From Acinetobacter pragensis (GTDB lineage Bacteria > Pseudomonadota > Gammaproteobacteria > Pseudomonadales > Moraxellaceae), in assembly GCF_001605895.1 (NCBI RefSeq), contig NZ_LUAW01000034.1, forward strand, positions 39,349 through 103,348: a DNA stretch of 64,000 bases, in the 5' to 3' direction. The notes beneath the pieces were generated by a model. That model worked only from the letters and a program-made list of their open reading frames with translations. It ran no database searches and was not told the origin of the DNA. The position numbers were made by a program, and so were the translations under genes. Position 1 is the stretch's first letter; each line of letters starts with the position of its first letter. Positions 28,656-38,481 of this stretch are shown piece after piece.

Positions 28656-29825
28656 TTATAAAATGGCTTTCAGGCGCTGAATCACCTGTTCGCATTGCGC
28701 AATATCAGCGACCAAGGCCATACGCACATGATTTTCACCCGGGTTGCCTTGGGCTGTTTCACGTGACAGATAACGGCCCGGAAGTACTTTAATATGCGCT
28801 TTTTCCATCAGCATTTTGGCAAAGGCTTCATCATTATCTACTTTCAGCCAGTAGTAAAAGCCAGCATCCGGTTTTTGCAATGGAAGCAGGCTGCCTAATT
28901 CATTTTGGAACAATTCGAATTTGGCGCGGTACAGTGTACGGTTTTCTTCTACATGTGTTTCATCATCCCATGCCGCAATTGATGCAATCTGATGCTGTAC
29001 CGGCATAGCCGCGCCATGATAGGTGCGGTATTTCAAATAAGGTTTTAATAGCTCGGCATCACCAGCGACAAAGCCGGAGCGCATGCCTGGTAAATTTGAG
29101 CGCTTAGATAATGAGTGGAACACCACACAGTTTTTATAGTCATCACGGCCTATTTCGGCGCAGACTTCAAGCAAACCGGCTGGCGCTTGATCAAACCACA
29201 GTTCTGAATAGCACTCATCCGAGGCAATGACGAAGCCATACTGGTCTGATAGGGCAATTAATTTTTTAAACTGTTCTTTAGACAGAACGGCGCCTGTTGG
29301 GTTGCCCGGTGTGCAGACAAAAAGCAAAGCTGTTTTTTCCCAAACCTCAGCAGGAACCGCATCAAAATCGCCTAAATAGTTGTTTTCTTCAGTGCAGTTA
29401 ATGAAATAAGGTGTTGCGCCTGCAAGCAGCGCTGCACCTTCATAAATTTGGTAAAACGGATTCGGCATAACGATGTATGGCGCATCTTCACGGTTCACTA
29501 GCGCTTGAACAAAAGAGAAGATTGCCTCACGCGTGCCTGAAACAGGCAGAATGCTGCTTTCTGCGCTGATGCTGTTCAGCTTGAAGCGGCGGGTCAGCCA
29601 GCTGGCAATGCTGCTGCGCAGTTCAGGCAGGCCTTTGCTGTTTGGATAAGTGGATAAATGCTGGAAGTTGTCAATAATTGCCTGCTTCACAAATTCAGGC
29701 GCAGGATGCTTTGGTTCACCGATAGACAATGGAATGAGAGGCAAATCTGCAGGGGTTATATCCTGAAAAAGCTTATTCAGCTTTTCAAATGGATACGGGT
29801 GCAATAATGACAAACTAGAGTTCAT
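28656..29825 (-). CDS. dapC: Succinyldiaminopimelate transaminase DapC
   Basis: DapC transaminates N-succinyl-2-amino-6-ketopimelate with glutamate in the lysine/diaminopimelate pathway. The 389-residue PLP enzyme begins LHPYPFEKLNKLFQD and LIPLSIGEPKHPAP, has PGNPTGAVLS, the Asp-Glu-Cys-Tyr segment ASDECYSELWF, the PLP-lysine SLSKRSNLPGMRSGF and a C-terminal PGRYLSRE. This matches proteobacterial DapC rather than ArgD. It begins 25 bases after glnD on the same strand, the arrangement typical of gammaproteobacteria, and together with lysC shows two steps of the same pathway in the window. Confidence 0.92.
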   Translation of the reverse strand: MNSSLSLLHPYPFEKLNKLFQDITPADLPLIPLSIGEPKHPAPEFVKQAIIDNFQHLSTYPNSKGLPELRSSIASWLTRRFKLNSISAESSILPVSGTREAIFSFVQALVNREDAPYIVMPNPFYQIYEGAALLAGATPYFINCTEENNYLGDFDAVPAEVWEKTALLFVCTPGNPTGAVLSKEQFKKLIALSDQYGFVIASDECYSELWFDQAPAGLLEVCAEIGRDDYKNCVVFHSLSKRSNLPGMRSGFVAGDAELLKPYLKYRTYHGAAMPVQHQIASIAAWDDETHVEENRTLYRAKFELFQNELGSLLPLQKPDAGFYYWLKVDNDEAFAKMLMEKAHIKVLPGRYLSRETAQGNPGENHVRMALVADIAQCEQVIQRLKAIL

Positions 29826-29849
29826 GGAATGGTTACCGGTTCAATTAAA

Positions 29850-32516
29850 TTAATGATGGCTGCACACTAAATGGGATGCTTCATCCAGAGCTGATTTCAG
29901 CTGAGCCGCAAAAACTTCGGCTTCAGTGCTGTTCATGGGTGTGCCATCTTTTTTGGTCACAAAGAAAATATCTTCAGCGCGTTCGCCTAAAGTGGCAATT
30001 CTTGCGGAGTGAATATCCAGCCCCTGCATCATAAATAAACCGCCAACTTTGGCAAGTAGGCCGGGGTGGTCAAGTGTTGCAATTTCAACCATATTTTGCT
30101 GCAGCGCTTCATTCAGAGTGATATCGACGGTGTTCTCGATGTCAAAATGGCGCAGCTGACGTGGGATGCGGCGCTGCATGAGGCCGGGGTATTTATCCGA
30201 TTGGCTCAGCGCTTTGACGAGCGCTTGAATCACCGTGGCTTCACGTTCAGGGTCAGTCAGCAATGTCCCGAAACGGTCTAGGACAACATAGGTGTCCAGA
30301 CTGAATGCTTTCAGCGCAGTAATAATGCGGGCATCCTGCACGTCCAGATTCATGCGGTCCAAAATGGCAACCGTGGTGGCAAATAAATTCGGCTGATCCT
30401 GTGTATAAATAAAGATTTGTACGGCATCCTGCGCATATTTGCGGTGCGCGCGCATCAGTACCAGCGGTTCAGGGTTGTCGCCATGTTTTAAGATGGCGCG
30501 GGTATGCCATGCTATTTCATCAGCAGATTCTTTAATGAAGTATTCATCGCCCAGTTCTTGCCAGACTTTTTCAACTTCATCTAAAGAGAACTCTTCAACC
30601 AGCTGTTCGCTGGCCGCAAATTTGGTGTCTTCGATCAGCATTTGATAGTCAACTGGACGGCCAAGGCCTGAGCGGATCACATCACGCGCTTGGGTATAGA
30701 GCTGGCGCATCAAGGAAGCGCGCCATGTATTCCACAAAGTTGGATTGGTCGCATTGATATCAGCAACAGTCAGCGCGTATAGATAGTCCAAATGCTCCAT
30801 ATCGCCCATTTTTTCTGCAAATGCGCGTACCACATCAGGGTCGGAAATATCTTTTTTCTGCGCAGTCACCGACATTTGCAGGTGATTGTTGACCAGCCAT
30901 GCTACAAGATTCGCTTCGCGCTCGCTAAAGCCATGCGCCATGCAGAATTTAATGGCATCTGCAGCGCCCAGCTCACTGTGATCGCCGCCGCGGCCTTTGG
31001 CAATATCATGGAAAATTGCGGCAAGGTAAACGATATCTCTGCGGGCAAGACGCTGGAAGACCGAGCTGACTACAGGAAAGTCTTTGGCGAACTCCGGTTC
31101 TTTAAAGCGGTTTAAATTACGGATCAGCAATAAGGTATGCGCATCCACAGTATAGATATGGAACAGGTCATACTGCATCAGGCCCATAATTTGCCCAAAA
31201 GCCGGAATGTAATTGCCTAGGACGCCATAGCGCTTCATTGCGACCATGGTGTCATACAGCCGGTAAGGCGAACGGATGATGGCCATAAACATGGCCTGAT
31301 GTTCAGGATTATTTCTGAAACTCTGATCAATGCGTTTTGCAGCCAAAGTCAGCAGGCGCAAAGTGCGTGCACGGATGCCGATAATTTCAGGGCGGTTTGC
31401 CAGCAGATAAAAAATTTCTAAAATTGCGCTGGGATTTTCAGAAAAAATCTTGTGGTGCTGAACCGCCAATTTGCCGTCAACCAGTTTGAAGTTGGCATTA
31501 ATTTCTTCAATGCTGCGCTTGTAGTTGGGCAGGCGCGGTGTAATCACTGATTCATTGAAGTAGGCCAGCAGCATTTCATTGAGGGTGGATACTTGCTGGG
31601 CGCTGCGGTAATAGCGCTTCATGAATTGTTCAATCGGATAATTCGGAGACTTATCCTCTTCACGCATATAGCCAAACTTCGCGGCTATATCCCGCTGATA
31701 ATCAAACAATAAGCGGTTTTCGTCACGTTTGGTCAGGCGGTGCAAATGATGGCGGATTTCCCATAAAAAGCTTTCCGCTTCTTCTAAAACACCCAGTTCA
31801 AATTCAGATATAAAACCTAAATGAACAAGGTCGTATATGCGGTTGACACGGAAATGCCGTTTTGCAATCCAGCCAATTTGGTTGATGTCGCGGATGCCGC
31901 CAGGGGCATTTTTAATGTCAGGCTCTAAGTTGCTTTCGGTATTATTGTATTGCGCATGGCGCTTGGCCTGTTCCTGCATTTTGGCATCATAGAAGGTTTT
32001 ATCCGTCCATGTTTGCGACACAATGCGGCGCGGCCATTTCGCCAATTTTTGATTGCCGGTAATTAAGCGCGCTTCAATTAAAGCGGTTGCCACGGTGAGA
32101 TCATTGGTGGCTTGCGCTACGCAGTCTGCAATGGTGCGCACGCTGATGCCCGGTTTGAAATTGCCGACATCCCATAATGAAGAAATGAAAGTTGAGATCA
32201 ATTTTTCATGTTCTTCAGATATCTTGTCATCGGACAGGATCATGATATCAACATCAGAATAGGGCAGCATTTCACGGCGGCCGTAACCGCCGACTGCAAA
32301 TAGGGCCAGACTGGTTTGATCCAGACCGGCATGCGTCCATAAAAATTTCAGCGCTTCGTCAATTAAATTGGAGCGCGCTAAAATCACATCACGGATGGAC
32401 TGTCCATTTTCAAAATACTCCTGCAGCTGATTTTCAACATCTGTGCGCCATTGATTGATTGCTTGAATGTCGTGATTACTTTTAATGTAATTCAGCAGCG
32501 GTAAGGTATTGATCAT
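29850..32516 (-). CDS. glnD: Bifunctional uridylyltransferase / uridylyl-removing enzyme GlnD
   Basis: GlnD senses glutamine and adds or removes UMP on PII proteins, controlling glutamine synthetase and nitrogen genes. The 888-residue protein shows all four domains: nucleotidyltransferase ([19 protein letters not shown] near residue 85), helical linker, HD domain ([20 protein letters not shown] near residue 500) for UMP removal, and two C-terminal ACT domains (from about residues 690 and 800). ATG 32516 is chosen; an upstream in-frame TTG has no support. It lies between purT and dapC, all on the minus strand, with gaps of about 30 bases, so they may be cotranscribed. Confidence 0.95.
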   Translation of the reverse strand: MINTLPLLNYIKSNHDIQAINQWRTDVENQLQEYFENGQSIRDVILARSNLIDEALKFLWTHAGLDQTSLALFAVGGYGRREMLPYSDVDIMILSDDKISEEHEKLISTFISSLWDVGNFKPGISVRTIADCVAQATNDLTVATALIEARLITGNQKLAKWPRRIVSQTWTDKTFYDAKMQEQAKRHAQYNNTESNLEPDIKNAPGGIRDINQIGWIAKRHFRVNRIYDLVHLGFISEFELGVLEEAESFLWEIRHHLHRLTKRDENRLLFDYQRDIAAKFGYMREEDKSPNYPIEQFMKRYYRSAQQVSTLNEMLLAYFNESVITPRLPNYKRSIEEINANFKLVDGKLAVQHHKIFSENPSAILEIFYLLANRPEIIGIRARTLRLLTLAAKRIDQSFRNNPEHQAMFMAIIRSPYRLYDTMVAMKRYGVLGNYIPAFGQIMGLMQYDLFHIYTVDAHTLLLIRNLNRFKEPEFAKDFPVVSSVFQRLARRDIVYLAAIFHDIAKGRGGDHSELGAADAIKFCMAHGFSEREANLVAWLVNNHLQMSVTAQKKDISDPDVVRAFAEKMGDMEHLDYLYALTVADINATNPTLWNTWRASLMRQLYTQARDVIRSGLGRPVDYQMLIEDTKFAASEQLVEEFSLDEVEKVWQELGDEYFIKESADEIAWHTRAILKHGDNPEPLVLMRAHRKYAQDAVQIFIYTQDQPNLFATTVAILDRMNLDVQDARIITALKAFSLDTYVVLDRFGTLLTDPEREATVIQALVKALSQSDKYPGLMQRRIPRQLRHFDIENTVDITLNEALQQNMVEIATLDHPGLLAKVGGLFMMQGLDIHSARIATLGERAEDIFFVTKKDGTPMNSTEAEVFAAQLKSALDEASHLVCSHH

Positions 32517-32545
32517 AAACAGTAGTCCGTTATGGTGTGGCAAGC

Positions 32546-33751
32546 TTAGTTTTGATGAACACTGATGTGCTGTACGGTTTGCTCTGCAAGTTCGCGCGCT
32601 TGATCTGTGGTTTCTGCACGTGCTGTTGCAACCCCCATACGGCGGCGTTTAAAACCTTCGGGCTTGCCGAAGAGGCGTAAATCAGTATTTGGGTTTGCCA
32701 AAGCAAGATTTAAGCCAGAAAACGATAAATTCGTGTCATCTACACCCGCATAAATCACTGCGCTGGCTGCAGTGCTGTGGCGCGCAGTATTCACAGGTAA
32801 GCCTAAGATTGCACGCGCATGCAATTCAAATTCACTTTGGAATTGAGACGCAAGCGTGACAAGGCCTGTATCGTGCGGGCGAGGAGATACTTCACTAAAC
32901 CATACTTTGTCGCCTTTGACAAATAGTTCAACGCCGAAAATTCCGCATCCGCCCAATGCCACGGTGACTTTATTGGCAATGCGTTTGGATTCTTCTAAAG
33001 CGGCAGGCGTCATGGCTTGAGGCTGCCAGCTTTCGACATAGTCGCCGGAGTCCTGTCTGTGGCCAATCGGGTCACAGAATGAGGTTTCGATTACACCTGT
33101 TTCCGAATTTTTTGCACGGACTGTCAGCAGCGTAATTTCAAAATCAAAATCAATTTTCGACTCTACAATGACTTTGCCTTGATTGACGCGGCCGCCTGTT
33201 TGCGCATAGTCCCATGCGGCATCGACCTCGGCAAAACTTTTTACACGGGACTGGCCTTTGCCAGAAGAGGACATGACGGGTTTGACAAAGTTTGGATAGC
33301 CAATGTCATCGCAGGCCGCACGGAAAGATTCTAAAGAGTCTGCAAAGCGGTAAGCAGAGGTCGGCAGCCCCAGTTCTTCTGCGGCTAAACGGCGGATGCC
33401 TTCACGGTTCATAGTCAAATTAACGGCTTTAGCGGAAGGAATAACCGTGGCGATATTCTGCTCTTCAATTTCCACCAGAACTTGCGTTGCAATCGCTTCA
33501 ATTTCAGGAACAATGAGATTCGGCTGAATTTGCTTAATCAGCTGTTTTAATTCTTCGGCATCGGCCATGTTCAAAGTGTGGGAAAAATGTGCAACTTGCA
33601 TCGCAGGCGCGTGATCATAACGGTCGGCAGCATGAACTTCTACACCTAAACGCTGCAAAGAAATCACGACTTCTTTACCCAGTTCGCCAGAGCCTAAAAG
33701 TAGAACCTTAAAAGCAGAAGATTGAAGTGGGGTACCAATAGTCACGCTCAT
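32546..33751 (-). CDS. purT: Formate-dependent phosphoribosylglycinamide formyltransferase PurT
   Basis: PurT formylates GAR using formate and ATP, an alternative to folate-dependent PurN. The 401-residue ATP-grasp enzyme has the N-terminal [13 protein letters not shown], then [10 protein letters not shown], the ATP-grasp loop [25 protein letters not shown], and the C-terminal [14 protein letters not shown] metal/phosphate site. All fit PurT. Start is uncertain between ATG 33760 and ATG 33751; the second has GGATGA at better spacing and matches homologues. It is 30 bases upstream of glnD, and may lead a purT-glnD-dapC transcript. Confidence 0.95.
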   Translation of the reverse strand: MSVTIGTPLQSSAFKVLLLGSGELGKEVVISLQRLGVEVHAADRYDHAPAMQVAHFSHTLNMADAEELKQLIKQIQPNLIVPEIEAIATQVLVEIEEQNIATVIPSAKAVNLTMNREGIRRLAAEELGLPTSAYRFADSLESFRAACDDIGYPNFVKPVMSSSGKGQSRVKSFAEVDAAWDYAQTGGRVNQGKVIVESKIDFDFEITLLTVRAKNSETGVIETSFCDPIGHRQDSGDYVESWQPQAMTPAALEESKRIANKVTVALGGCGIFGVELFVKGDKVWFSEVSPRPHDTGLVTLASQFQSEFELHARAILGLPVNTARHSTAASAVIYAGVDDTNLSFSGLNLALANPNTDLRLFGKPEGFKRRRMGVATARAETTDQARELAEQTVQHISVHQN

Positions 33752-33922
33752 GTGAGTCATCCATGCTTGATTTTATGGCCTTTTAGCATAGCAGAACTTG
33801 CTGAAGAGATAAGGGCTGGTTCATATAAATAAGTGATATTGTCCAACAATTTTATTTATATCTTTAAGTGCAAGTGCTGATGCCGCTATTGATGAGTGGG
33901 AAGTACAAGAAATTAGCAGTAT

Positions 33923-34540
33923 TTAATTGTTTTTGTTTAAATTAATTCTAAAAATTCCTGCATTTTGTACAGATGCAGGCAAGCCTTCAATGTCTAAATT
34001 TGAACATTGAAGTGCACAGAGCTGTTCAGCTGTTTTGCGGAAGTTCGGCCAGTATAACAACCAAACCAATGGGGCGGCACATAAGCTTAAGATCAATATG
34101 ATTGAAACTAATATCGTAGAAAAATAAAGCGTATCGGCCATCACGCTGATAAAATGAAATGAAGTATTTTGCCATGCGCTGAAACTGAAAACACAAAAAA
34201 GAAAAATGAGTATGAAGCCCATTAGCTGTATGAGATTTATCCATAGCTTGCGCCAAGAAATTTGAGGGTATAACTGCCGTTTTGGATGTAAATGCAAGAT
34301 ATGCTGTGTGCTGTTATACAAACCAATAATGTTCTTTTTCTGATTATTTTCGATATAAATAGCGCGAATTTGATCTGCTGGACGGCAATGCAGTCCACAG
34401 AAATTTCCATTGAACATTTGATTTTGTATTAAACACTCAAAATAAATGCTGTTTACAGGCTTTTGCAGTCCCCAGCTCAGTGTAGATGAGCGTCTAGAAT
34501 GTATAAAAATTTTACCTTGAATAAAGTGGTATTTCGGCAT
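33923..34540 (-). CDS. Hypothetical membrane protein with two transmembrane helices
   Basis: The 205-residue protein has a polar N-terminal half (about residues 1-95, with several Cys and Trp), two strongly hydrophobic helices (about residues 103-123 and 137-167), and a polar tail. The N-terminal half (GKIFIHSRRSSTLSWG) may be beta-rich and cytoplasmic. No family is recognised. It lies alone between purT and the YgaZH-type exporter; the ribosome site is weak. It may be a lineage-specific envelope protein. Confidence 0.55.
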   Translation of the reverse strand: MPKYHFIQGKIFIHSRRSSTLSWGLQKPVNSIYFECLIQNQMFNGNFCGLHCRPADQIRAIYIENNQKKNIIGLYNSTQHILHLHPKRQLYPQISWRKLWINLIQLMGFILIFLFCVFSFSAWQNTSFHFISVMADTLYFSTILVSIILILSLCAAPLVWLLYWPNFRKTAEQLCALQCSNLDIEGLPASVQNAGIFRINLNKNN

Positions 34541-34672
34541 CTATCTGCTTTATCTGAGTTTTTTCATGTGCTGACTATCTCATATTTGCAAAAAATAAAA
34601 TAGTGCAGGCTGATGAAGTCTGCGAATGAATAATTTCAGAGATAAAAATATTCGGGGAAATGGGACTTAGAC

Positions 34673-35020
34673 TTAAAAATGAAAAGGCACGTAGGTATAC
34701 ACCAAGCCATAAGTCAGGGCTGCTGTCAGTGTAGCGGGTACAATTTTCTTAAATTTGAAATACAGCCCAGTCAGCACAATGAACCCCATCAGCATGGCAA
34801 AGCTTTTGTTTGGAGTTTCCAGCAACGGCGGCAAAGTGGCGACAACCAGCATAGAACTGATGGCGGCAATACCGATAGCGCCTAGCGCGATTTTAATCCA
34901 CAGCGCGCCGCGGTTTTGAGAACCTTGCTGAAACTTTTGAATGAAATAAAACGGGCCAAAGCGCGAAGCGAAATTGGCAATGCCGACCACGATGCCGACT
35001 AAAATAATTTCCCAGCTCAT
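34673..35020 (-). CDS. ygaH: YgaH-like L-valine exporter small subunit (AzlD domain)
   Basis: The 115-residue hydrophobic protein is an AzlD-domain subunit with a start MSWEIILVGIVVGIANFASR typical of YgaH. ATG 35020 is preceded by GGAGG five bases upstream, inside the last codons of the partner gene, which ends two bases earlier; translation is therefore coupled. With the large subunit it is expected to export L-valine and possibly methionine, as shown for E. coli YgaZH. It is the second AzlCD-type pair in the window and is clearly distinct in sequence from the one at 8024-9066. Confidence 0.83.
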   Translation of the reverse strand: MSWEIILVGIVVGIANFASRFGPFYFIQKFQQGSQNRGALWIKIALGAIGIAAISSMLVVATLPPLLETPNKSFAMLMGFIVLTGLYFKFKKIVPATLTAALTYGLVYTYVPFHF

Positions 35021-35021
35021 C

Positions 35022-35768
35022 TTAGCCTCCAATATGCTCAGGGTCTGGCTGTTTTAAGACGTAATGCTTGAACAGGCCGGCAAGAATGCCTGAGGAAATG
35101 CCAATAAAAATAGCCGCAGACAGGTCGATAAAGTAACAGGCAATGGCTGAAACCAGAATGGTAATGGCTACGATAAAGCTGTGCTTTTTCTCAAAGGCGG
35201 CCAATAAGAAACTGAGGAACAGCGCAGGCAATAAGAAGTCCAATGCAGCTTGAAGAAACTGCGGCAGGTTGCTGACCTGATCGGCAAATAAGCCGCCTAA
35301 AAATGAACCCAATGCCCAAGACATCCAGCTGAATAGGCTGAGTCCCAGCATCCATGACTCAGACCATTCCTGACGGCGCTGAGACAATTTAATCATGCCG
35401 GAAGCAAAGACTTCATCGGTTAAGCCCCAAGCCCAGACCGCGGTTTTTTTTAGGTTTAAGCGGTCTTGAATAAGGTTTTGCAAGGCGGGGCCATACAGCA
35501 GATGGCGGATATCCAATGCAATGACAGTCAAGGCGGTCATCCAAATAGATATGCCGCTGCCGAGCAGCGCAACCACTAAAAACTGGCTGGCGCCTGCATA
35601 CATGGAGCAGGACAGGAATAGCGCTTCCCATGCGCTGAAGCCGAATTGCGTTGCAGATACGCCAAAGGCAAAAGAAACAGGAAGATAGGTAAAAATAATG
35701 GCTTGGCTGTCTTTAGCGCCTTGCCAAAATCCAGCGGGCTGTACTGGAGAGGGGTTGTACTCTGACAC
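35022..35768 (-). CDS. ygaZ: YgaZ-like L-valine exporter large subunit (AzlC family)
   Basis: The 248-residue membrane protein matches YgaZ: N-terminal FWQGAKDSQAIIFTYLPVSFAF style segment, SCSMYAGASQFLVVALL, LTVIALDIRHLLYGPAL, and WGLTDEVFASGMIKL, then LPALFLSFLLAAFEKKHS. The Arg-His and Thr-Asp-Glu motifs are conserved in AzlC proteins. It heads a two-gene operon with the YgaH-like subunit. No regulator gene adjoins it, unlike the azlCD pair upstream. Confidence 0.88.
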   Translation of the reverse strand: MSEYNPSPVQPAGFWQGAKDSQAIIFTYLPVSFAFGVSATQFGFSAWEALFLSCSMYAGASQFLVVALLGSGISIWMTALTVIALDIRHLLYGPALQNLIQDRLNLKKTAVWAWGLTDEVFASGMIKLSQRRQEWSESWMLGLSLFSWMSWALGSFLGGLFADQVSNLPQFLQAALDFLLPALFLSFLLAAFEKKHSFIVAITILVSAIACYFIDLSAAIFIGISSGILAGLFKHYVLKQPDPEHIGG

Positions 35769-35856
35769 GACACACCTTAGCGGGAGAGTTGATCAATAGG
35801 TCAAATAAGATTGTGTATTGTAGCTGAATTTACTAGCATAGTGCCGAAATGTTTGT

Positions 35857-36354
35857 ATGAGTGAACTTAAGATGTTCAGCTTTACTTCGAATGCTTTGAA
35901 AGCAGTCATTTTGGCCAGCAGTGCGCTGTTATTGCAAGCCTGCGGCAAGCCGTCAGATCAGGCTGAAGAAAAGGTCGTGATTAAGCCTGCGCCAAAGCTC
36001 AGCAACGATGCAACGACTTATGCAAATGAGGCGTGGAAATTCATTAACCAAGTCGACGGGCTGGTTTACAGCAAGAAGATTGATCAGCTGGAAGAGCAAG
36101 TCCGTAAGCCGGCCCGCAAGCTGAGCACAGATTGGCGCATTAATGTCAAAATGACGGATTCGGTGACTGAAGGCAAATATGCGCTTTGCCGTAAAGCGCT
36201 GACCAGTTTGGAGATTTGGGCGCGTGAAACGATCAGCCAGTCTGATACGGCGGCACAAAAGCAGGCGGATTATGAACGGGATAAAAAGCAGTGTCAGGGT
36301 GCAATTGAAAACCCGGACTTAGGCAATACTGATCCGAAAAAAGTAGGCGTTTGA
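35857..36354 (+). CDS. Hypothetical lipoprotein
   Basis: The protein of about 165 residues has a signal peptide with lipobox ending LLLQAC (Cys about residue 29) and a mostly helical, charged mature region containing two further Cys (in KYALCRKAL and KKQCQGA) that could form a disulfide. The residue after the lipobox Cys is Gly, which favours outer-membrane sorting. Start could be ATG 35857 or ATG 35872; neither has a good ribosome site. No family recognised. It has its own terminator (36365-36398) and is divergent from ygaZ. Confidence 0.7.
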   Translation: MSELKMFSFTSNALKAVILASSALLLQACGKPSDQAEEKVVIKPAPKLSNDATTYANEAWKFINQVDGLVYSKKIDQLEEQVRKPARKLSTDWRINVKMTDSVTEGKYALCRKALTSLEIWARETISQSDTAAQKQADYERDKKQCQGAIENPDLGNTDPKKVGV

Positions 36355-36364
36355 GTTGTTTTTC

Positions 36365-36398
36365 AGGCCGCAAAGGCAGTTGCATTGCGGCCTTTTTT
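36365..36398 (+). terminator. Terminator of the hypothetical lipoprotein gene
   Basis: AGGCCGCAA (36365-36373) pairs with TTGCGGCCT (36385-36393) and is followed by six T residues; it starts 10 bases after the stop. Confidence 0.88.
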
Positions 36399-36756
36399 GC
36401 ATAATAGTGAAAAATTAAATCCATAGAAACAGGTAATAATTAAATCAAAAATCTCATTTCAAAAGATTCTTTTATTTTTATTTAATAAGTCTTGCATCTT
36501 AATGGCGGTGGCCGACTTGTTTGTCTACAGTTTCTTTATCTTTTTGTTATTAATTAACATATTGATTTAATTTGATAAAAATATTAATCATGGTTTGATT
36601 GTTATTTTTTTAATATTTAAAAACGCTGAATAATATAAAAATACAATAACATTATAAAAAATGAGAATTATCTCTATTTGATAAATTGTGTGAAAATAGC
36701 CTCATTGAAAGATAAGTTGTATCCGTAAATTTAAAGAAGATGAATAGGTGATTAAG
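36399..36756. other. Very AT-rich promoter region of a small secreted protein gene
   Basis: About 360 bases with no gene. ATGAGAATTATCTC at 36661-36674 resembles half of a Fur box but matches only about 9 of 14 symmetric positions, so iron control is only a guess. Several TTGATA-like and TATAAT-like elements make the promoter hard to place. Confidence 0.3.
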
Positions 36757-36915
36757 ATGAAAAAAGCATTAATGATGTTATCTGTATGTGCCGTAATGAC
36801 TGCAGCTGTAAACGTACAAGCAAATACAAAAGTTCAAGCGGATTCCAGCGCTCAAGAAGTTGCGGCATGCACAAATGGTTTTGATAGTGTGGATGTGTGC
36901 AAATTATTGTCTTAA
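36757..36915 (+). CDS. Small secreted two-cysteine protein (52 aa)
   Basis: ATG 36757, preceded by AGGTGA, opens a 52-residue frame. The first 22 residues are a classical signal peptide (MKKALMMLSVC, then hydrophobic Ala/Val, ending VQA before Asn). The mature part, about 30 residues, has Cys 38 and Cys 48, spaced to make a disulfide loop, and acidic character. It is too short for standard gene length cut-offs. No family recognised; it could be a periplasmic or secreted peptide. It is flanked upstream by an AT-rich regulatory region and downstream by the convergent Crp-type regulator. Confidence 0.65.
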   Translation: MKKALMMLSVCAVMTAAVNVQANTKVQADSSAQEVAACTNGFDSVDVCKLLS

Positions 36916-37023
36916 ACGCTTCATGTAAAATATTGACAACAAAAGCACTGATTTGAATCATAAAAATAAAACGACCTGAAATAGCGCAATAAACTGCACC
37001 GCAATTGCCCGCTGAGGCATTGA

Positions 37024-37731
37024 TCAAATTTCTGTTTGAGGAAATGCATGCGCAATTCGATGCAGCAGTACAGTATCCAAAATCTCTATCTTGCGAAAAG
37101 CGACTTTCAGTACGCCAAGCCTTTCCAGTTCCTGCAATTCTTGATTGACGGTTTGTCTTGAACACACCAGCAGCTGCGCCAGCTGTTCTTGAGACAAATG
37201 AATGCAGTGCTGTTCGATCTCGATATGGTTGCCATAGCCGTTTAAAATAAACAGCAGGCGCTGCGCTAAACGCTGTGTGATATTTTGCGTTTGAATGGAA
37301 ATTAATTCCAAAAATGCAAAACGCAGTTTTTGGCTGGTCAGCTGCGCGATATGAAACCAAAATTGCGGATACGCGCTCACCAGCTGTTGAATGCTGCTGC
37401 TGGGTAAATGCAGGATTGCGGACTTTTGCATGGCAATCGCATCATGCGAGCGGGGCTGCTGATCAACCAGTGAGATTTCCCCAAACCACATAATCGGCTC
37501 TGCAATTGCGGCCAAGGCTTCTTTGCCATGAATATCAATATAGCCTAAGCGTACAGCACCTTCTAAAACCGCATAAATCCCGTTAAAGCTGTCGCCGGAC
37601 AAGAAGATGCTTTGGTCTTTTTGCACGTGCTGCAGGCGGGCATGTTCTAAAATATAGTGCTGATAAGCCGGACTGAGCTGTGCATACCAAAAATTGTTCT
37701 TTAAATGCGGTAAATATTGCGGGTCGAGCAT
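37024..37731 (-). CDS. Crp/Fnr-family transcriptional regulator
   Basis: The 235-residue protein has an N-terminal cyclic-nucleotide-binding-like beta barrel (FLSGDSFNGIYAVLEGAVRLG, then WFGEISLVD) and a C-terminal winged helix-turn-helix (LSQEQLAQLLVCSRQTVNQELQ). It lacks an N-terminal cluster of Cys, so it is not an FNR-type oxygen sensor, and the barrel segment PRSHDAIA differs from the cAMP-binding RSA motif of CRP. Signal unknown. It is divergent from the DUF962 gene, with about 100 bases between. Confidence 0.87.
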   Translation of the reverse strand: MLDPQYLPHLKNNFWYAQLSPAYQHYILEHARLQHVQKDQSIFLSGDSFNGIYAVLEGAVRLGYIDIHGKEALAAIAEPIMWFGEISLVDQQPRSHDAIAMQKSAILHLPSSSIQQLVSAYPQFWFHIAQLTSQKLRFAFLELISIQTQNITQRLAQRLLFILNGYGNHIEIEQHCIHLSQEQLAQLLVCSRQTVNQELQELERLGVLKVAFRKIEILDTVLLHRIAHAFPQTEI

Positions 37732-37837
37732 TGCGGTTATTCCATTTATATTTTAGATGCAGTTGTCGGCTGAGCGACATCTTGCTCATCACTATTCTTA
37801 TATAGTGAAAGCATATTCGGTACAAGGATGCATCATC

Positions 37838-38380
37838 ATGACTAAACTCGAACAGCTGCTGAGCCAGTATGCGGCTTATCATTTGGACCATAAAAATATT
37901 CTGAGCCATTTTATTGGGATTCCCCTCATCGTTTTTTCTATCATGTGTTTAACGGCTCGGGCGGGTGTGATGCTGTCTGGCTTTGAATTAACGCTGGCCT
38001 TGGTGATTATGGCCATCACCATTATTTATTATTTAAGTTTGGATAAAATTTTCGGACTGATTATGCTGGCTGTTTTTGCCTTGGCTTATCCGCTGGCGTA
38101 TTCAATTGCGCAATGGACACTGGCGGCATGGCTGCTTGCCAGCATTGGATTTTTTGTTGTCGGCTGGATTATTCAGTTTGTCGGGCATTTTTATGAAAAG
38201 AAAAAACCTGCGTTTATGGATGATGTGATTGGTTTGGCTATAGGGCCGTTATTTGTTTTGGCGGAAATGGTGTTTATGCTGGGCTTTAGAAAAGATATAG
38301 AGCAGCGCATGCTGCAGGAAGCGAGAAAGCAGCGGGAAGCGATGGATGCAAAAGCGGGGCAGCATATTTCTGCGCATTAA
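37838..38380 (+). CDS. DUF962 / Mpo1-like membrane protein
   Basis: The 180-residue protein matches the DUF962 (Mpo1-like) family of membrane dioxygenases; yeast Mpo1 oxidises 2-hydroxy fatty acids. It has the N-terminal His/Asn motif YHLDHKNILSHFIGIPLI, four hydrophobic helices, and the second His motif QFVGHFYEKKKPAF, whose histidines are thought to bind iron. ATG 37838 is chosen because homology begins at MTKLEQLLSQYAAYH and AAGGA lies upstream. It diverges from the Crp-type regulator, which may control it (inference). Confidence 0.8.
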   Translation: MTKLEQLLSQYAAYHLDHKNILSHFIGIPLIVFSIMCLTARAGVMLSGFELTLALVIMAITIIYYLSLDKIFGLIMLAVFALAYPLAYSIAQWTLAAWLLASIGFFVVGWIIQFVGHFYEKKKPAFMDDVIGLAIGPLFVLAEMVFMLGFRKDIEQRMLQEARKQREAMDAKAGQHISAH

Positions 38381-38441
38381 AATATCGCGCTAACGATGAA
38401 TGAGATGACTTACTAAAATTTATTGCTGGAAATCACATATT

Positions 38442-38468
38442 AAAAAGCCAGTCAATGACCGGCTTTTT
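38442..38468 (-). terminator. Terminator between DUF962 gene and secreted Ala/Lys-rich gene
   Basis: A stem of AAAAAGCC and GGCTTTTT with inner GTC/GAC pairs (one G-U pair on the minus strand) lies between the two convergent genes and starts 14 bases from the stop at 38482. It may act in both directions. Confidence 0.75.
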
Positions 38469-38481
38469 AGGCTAGAAATTA

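Noticed and set aside
36661..36674. Fur box upstream of the 52-aa secreted protein gene
   Set aside because: Only about 9 of 14 symmetric positions match; AT-rich context makes this likely by chance, so it is not claimed as a feature.
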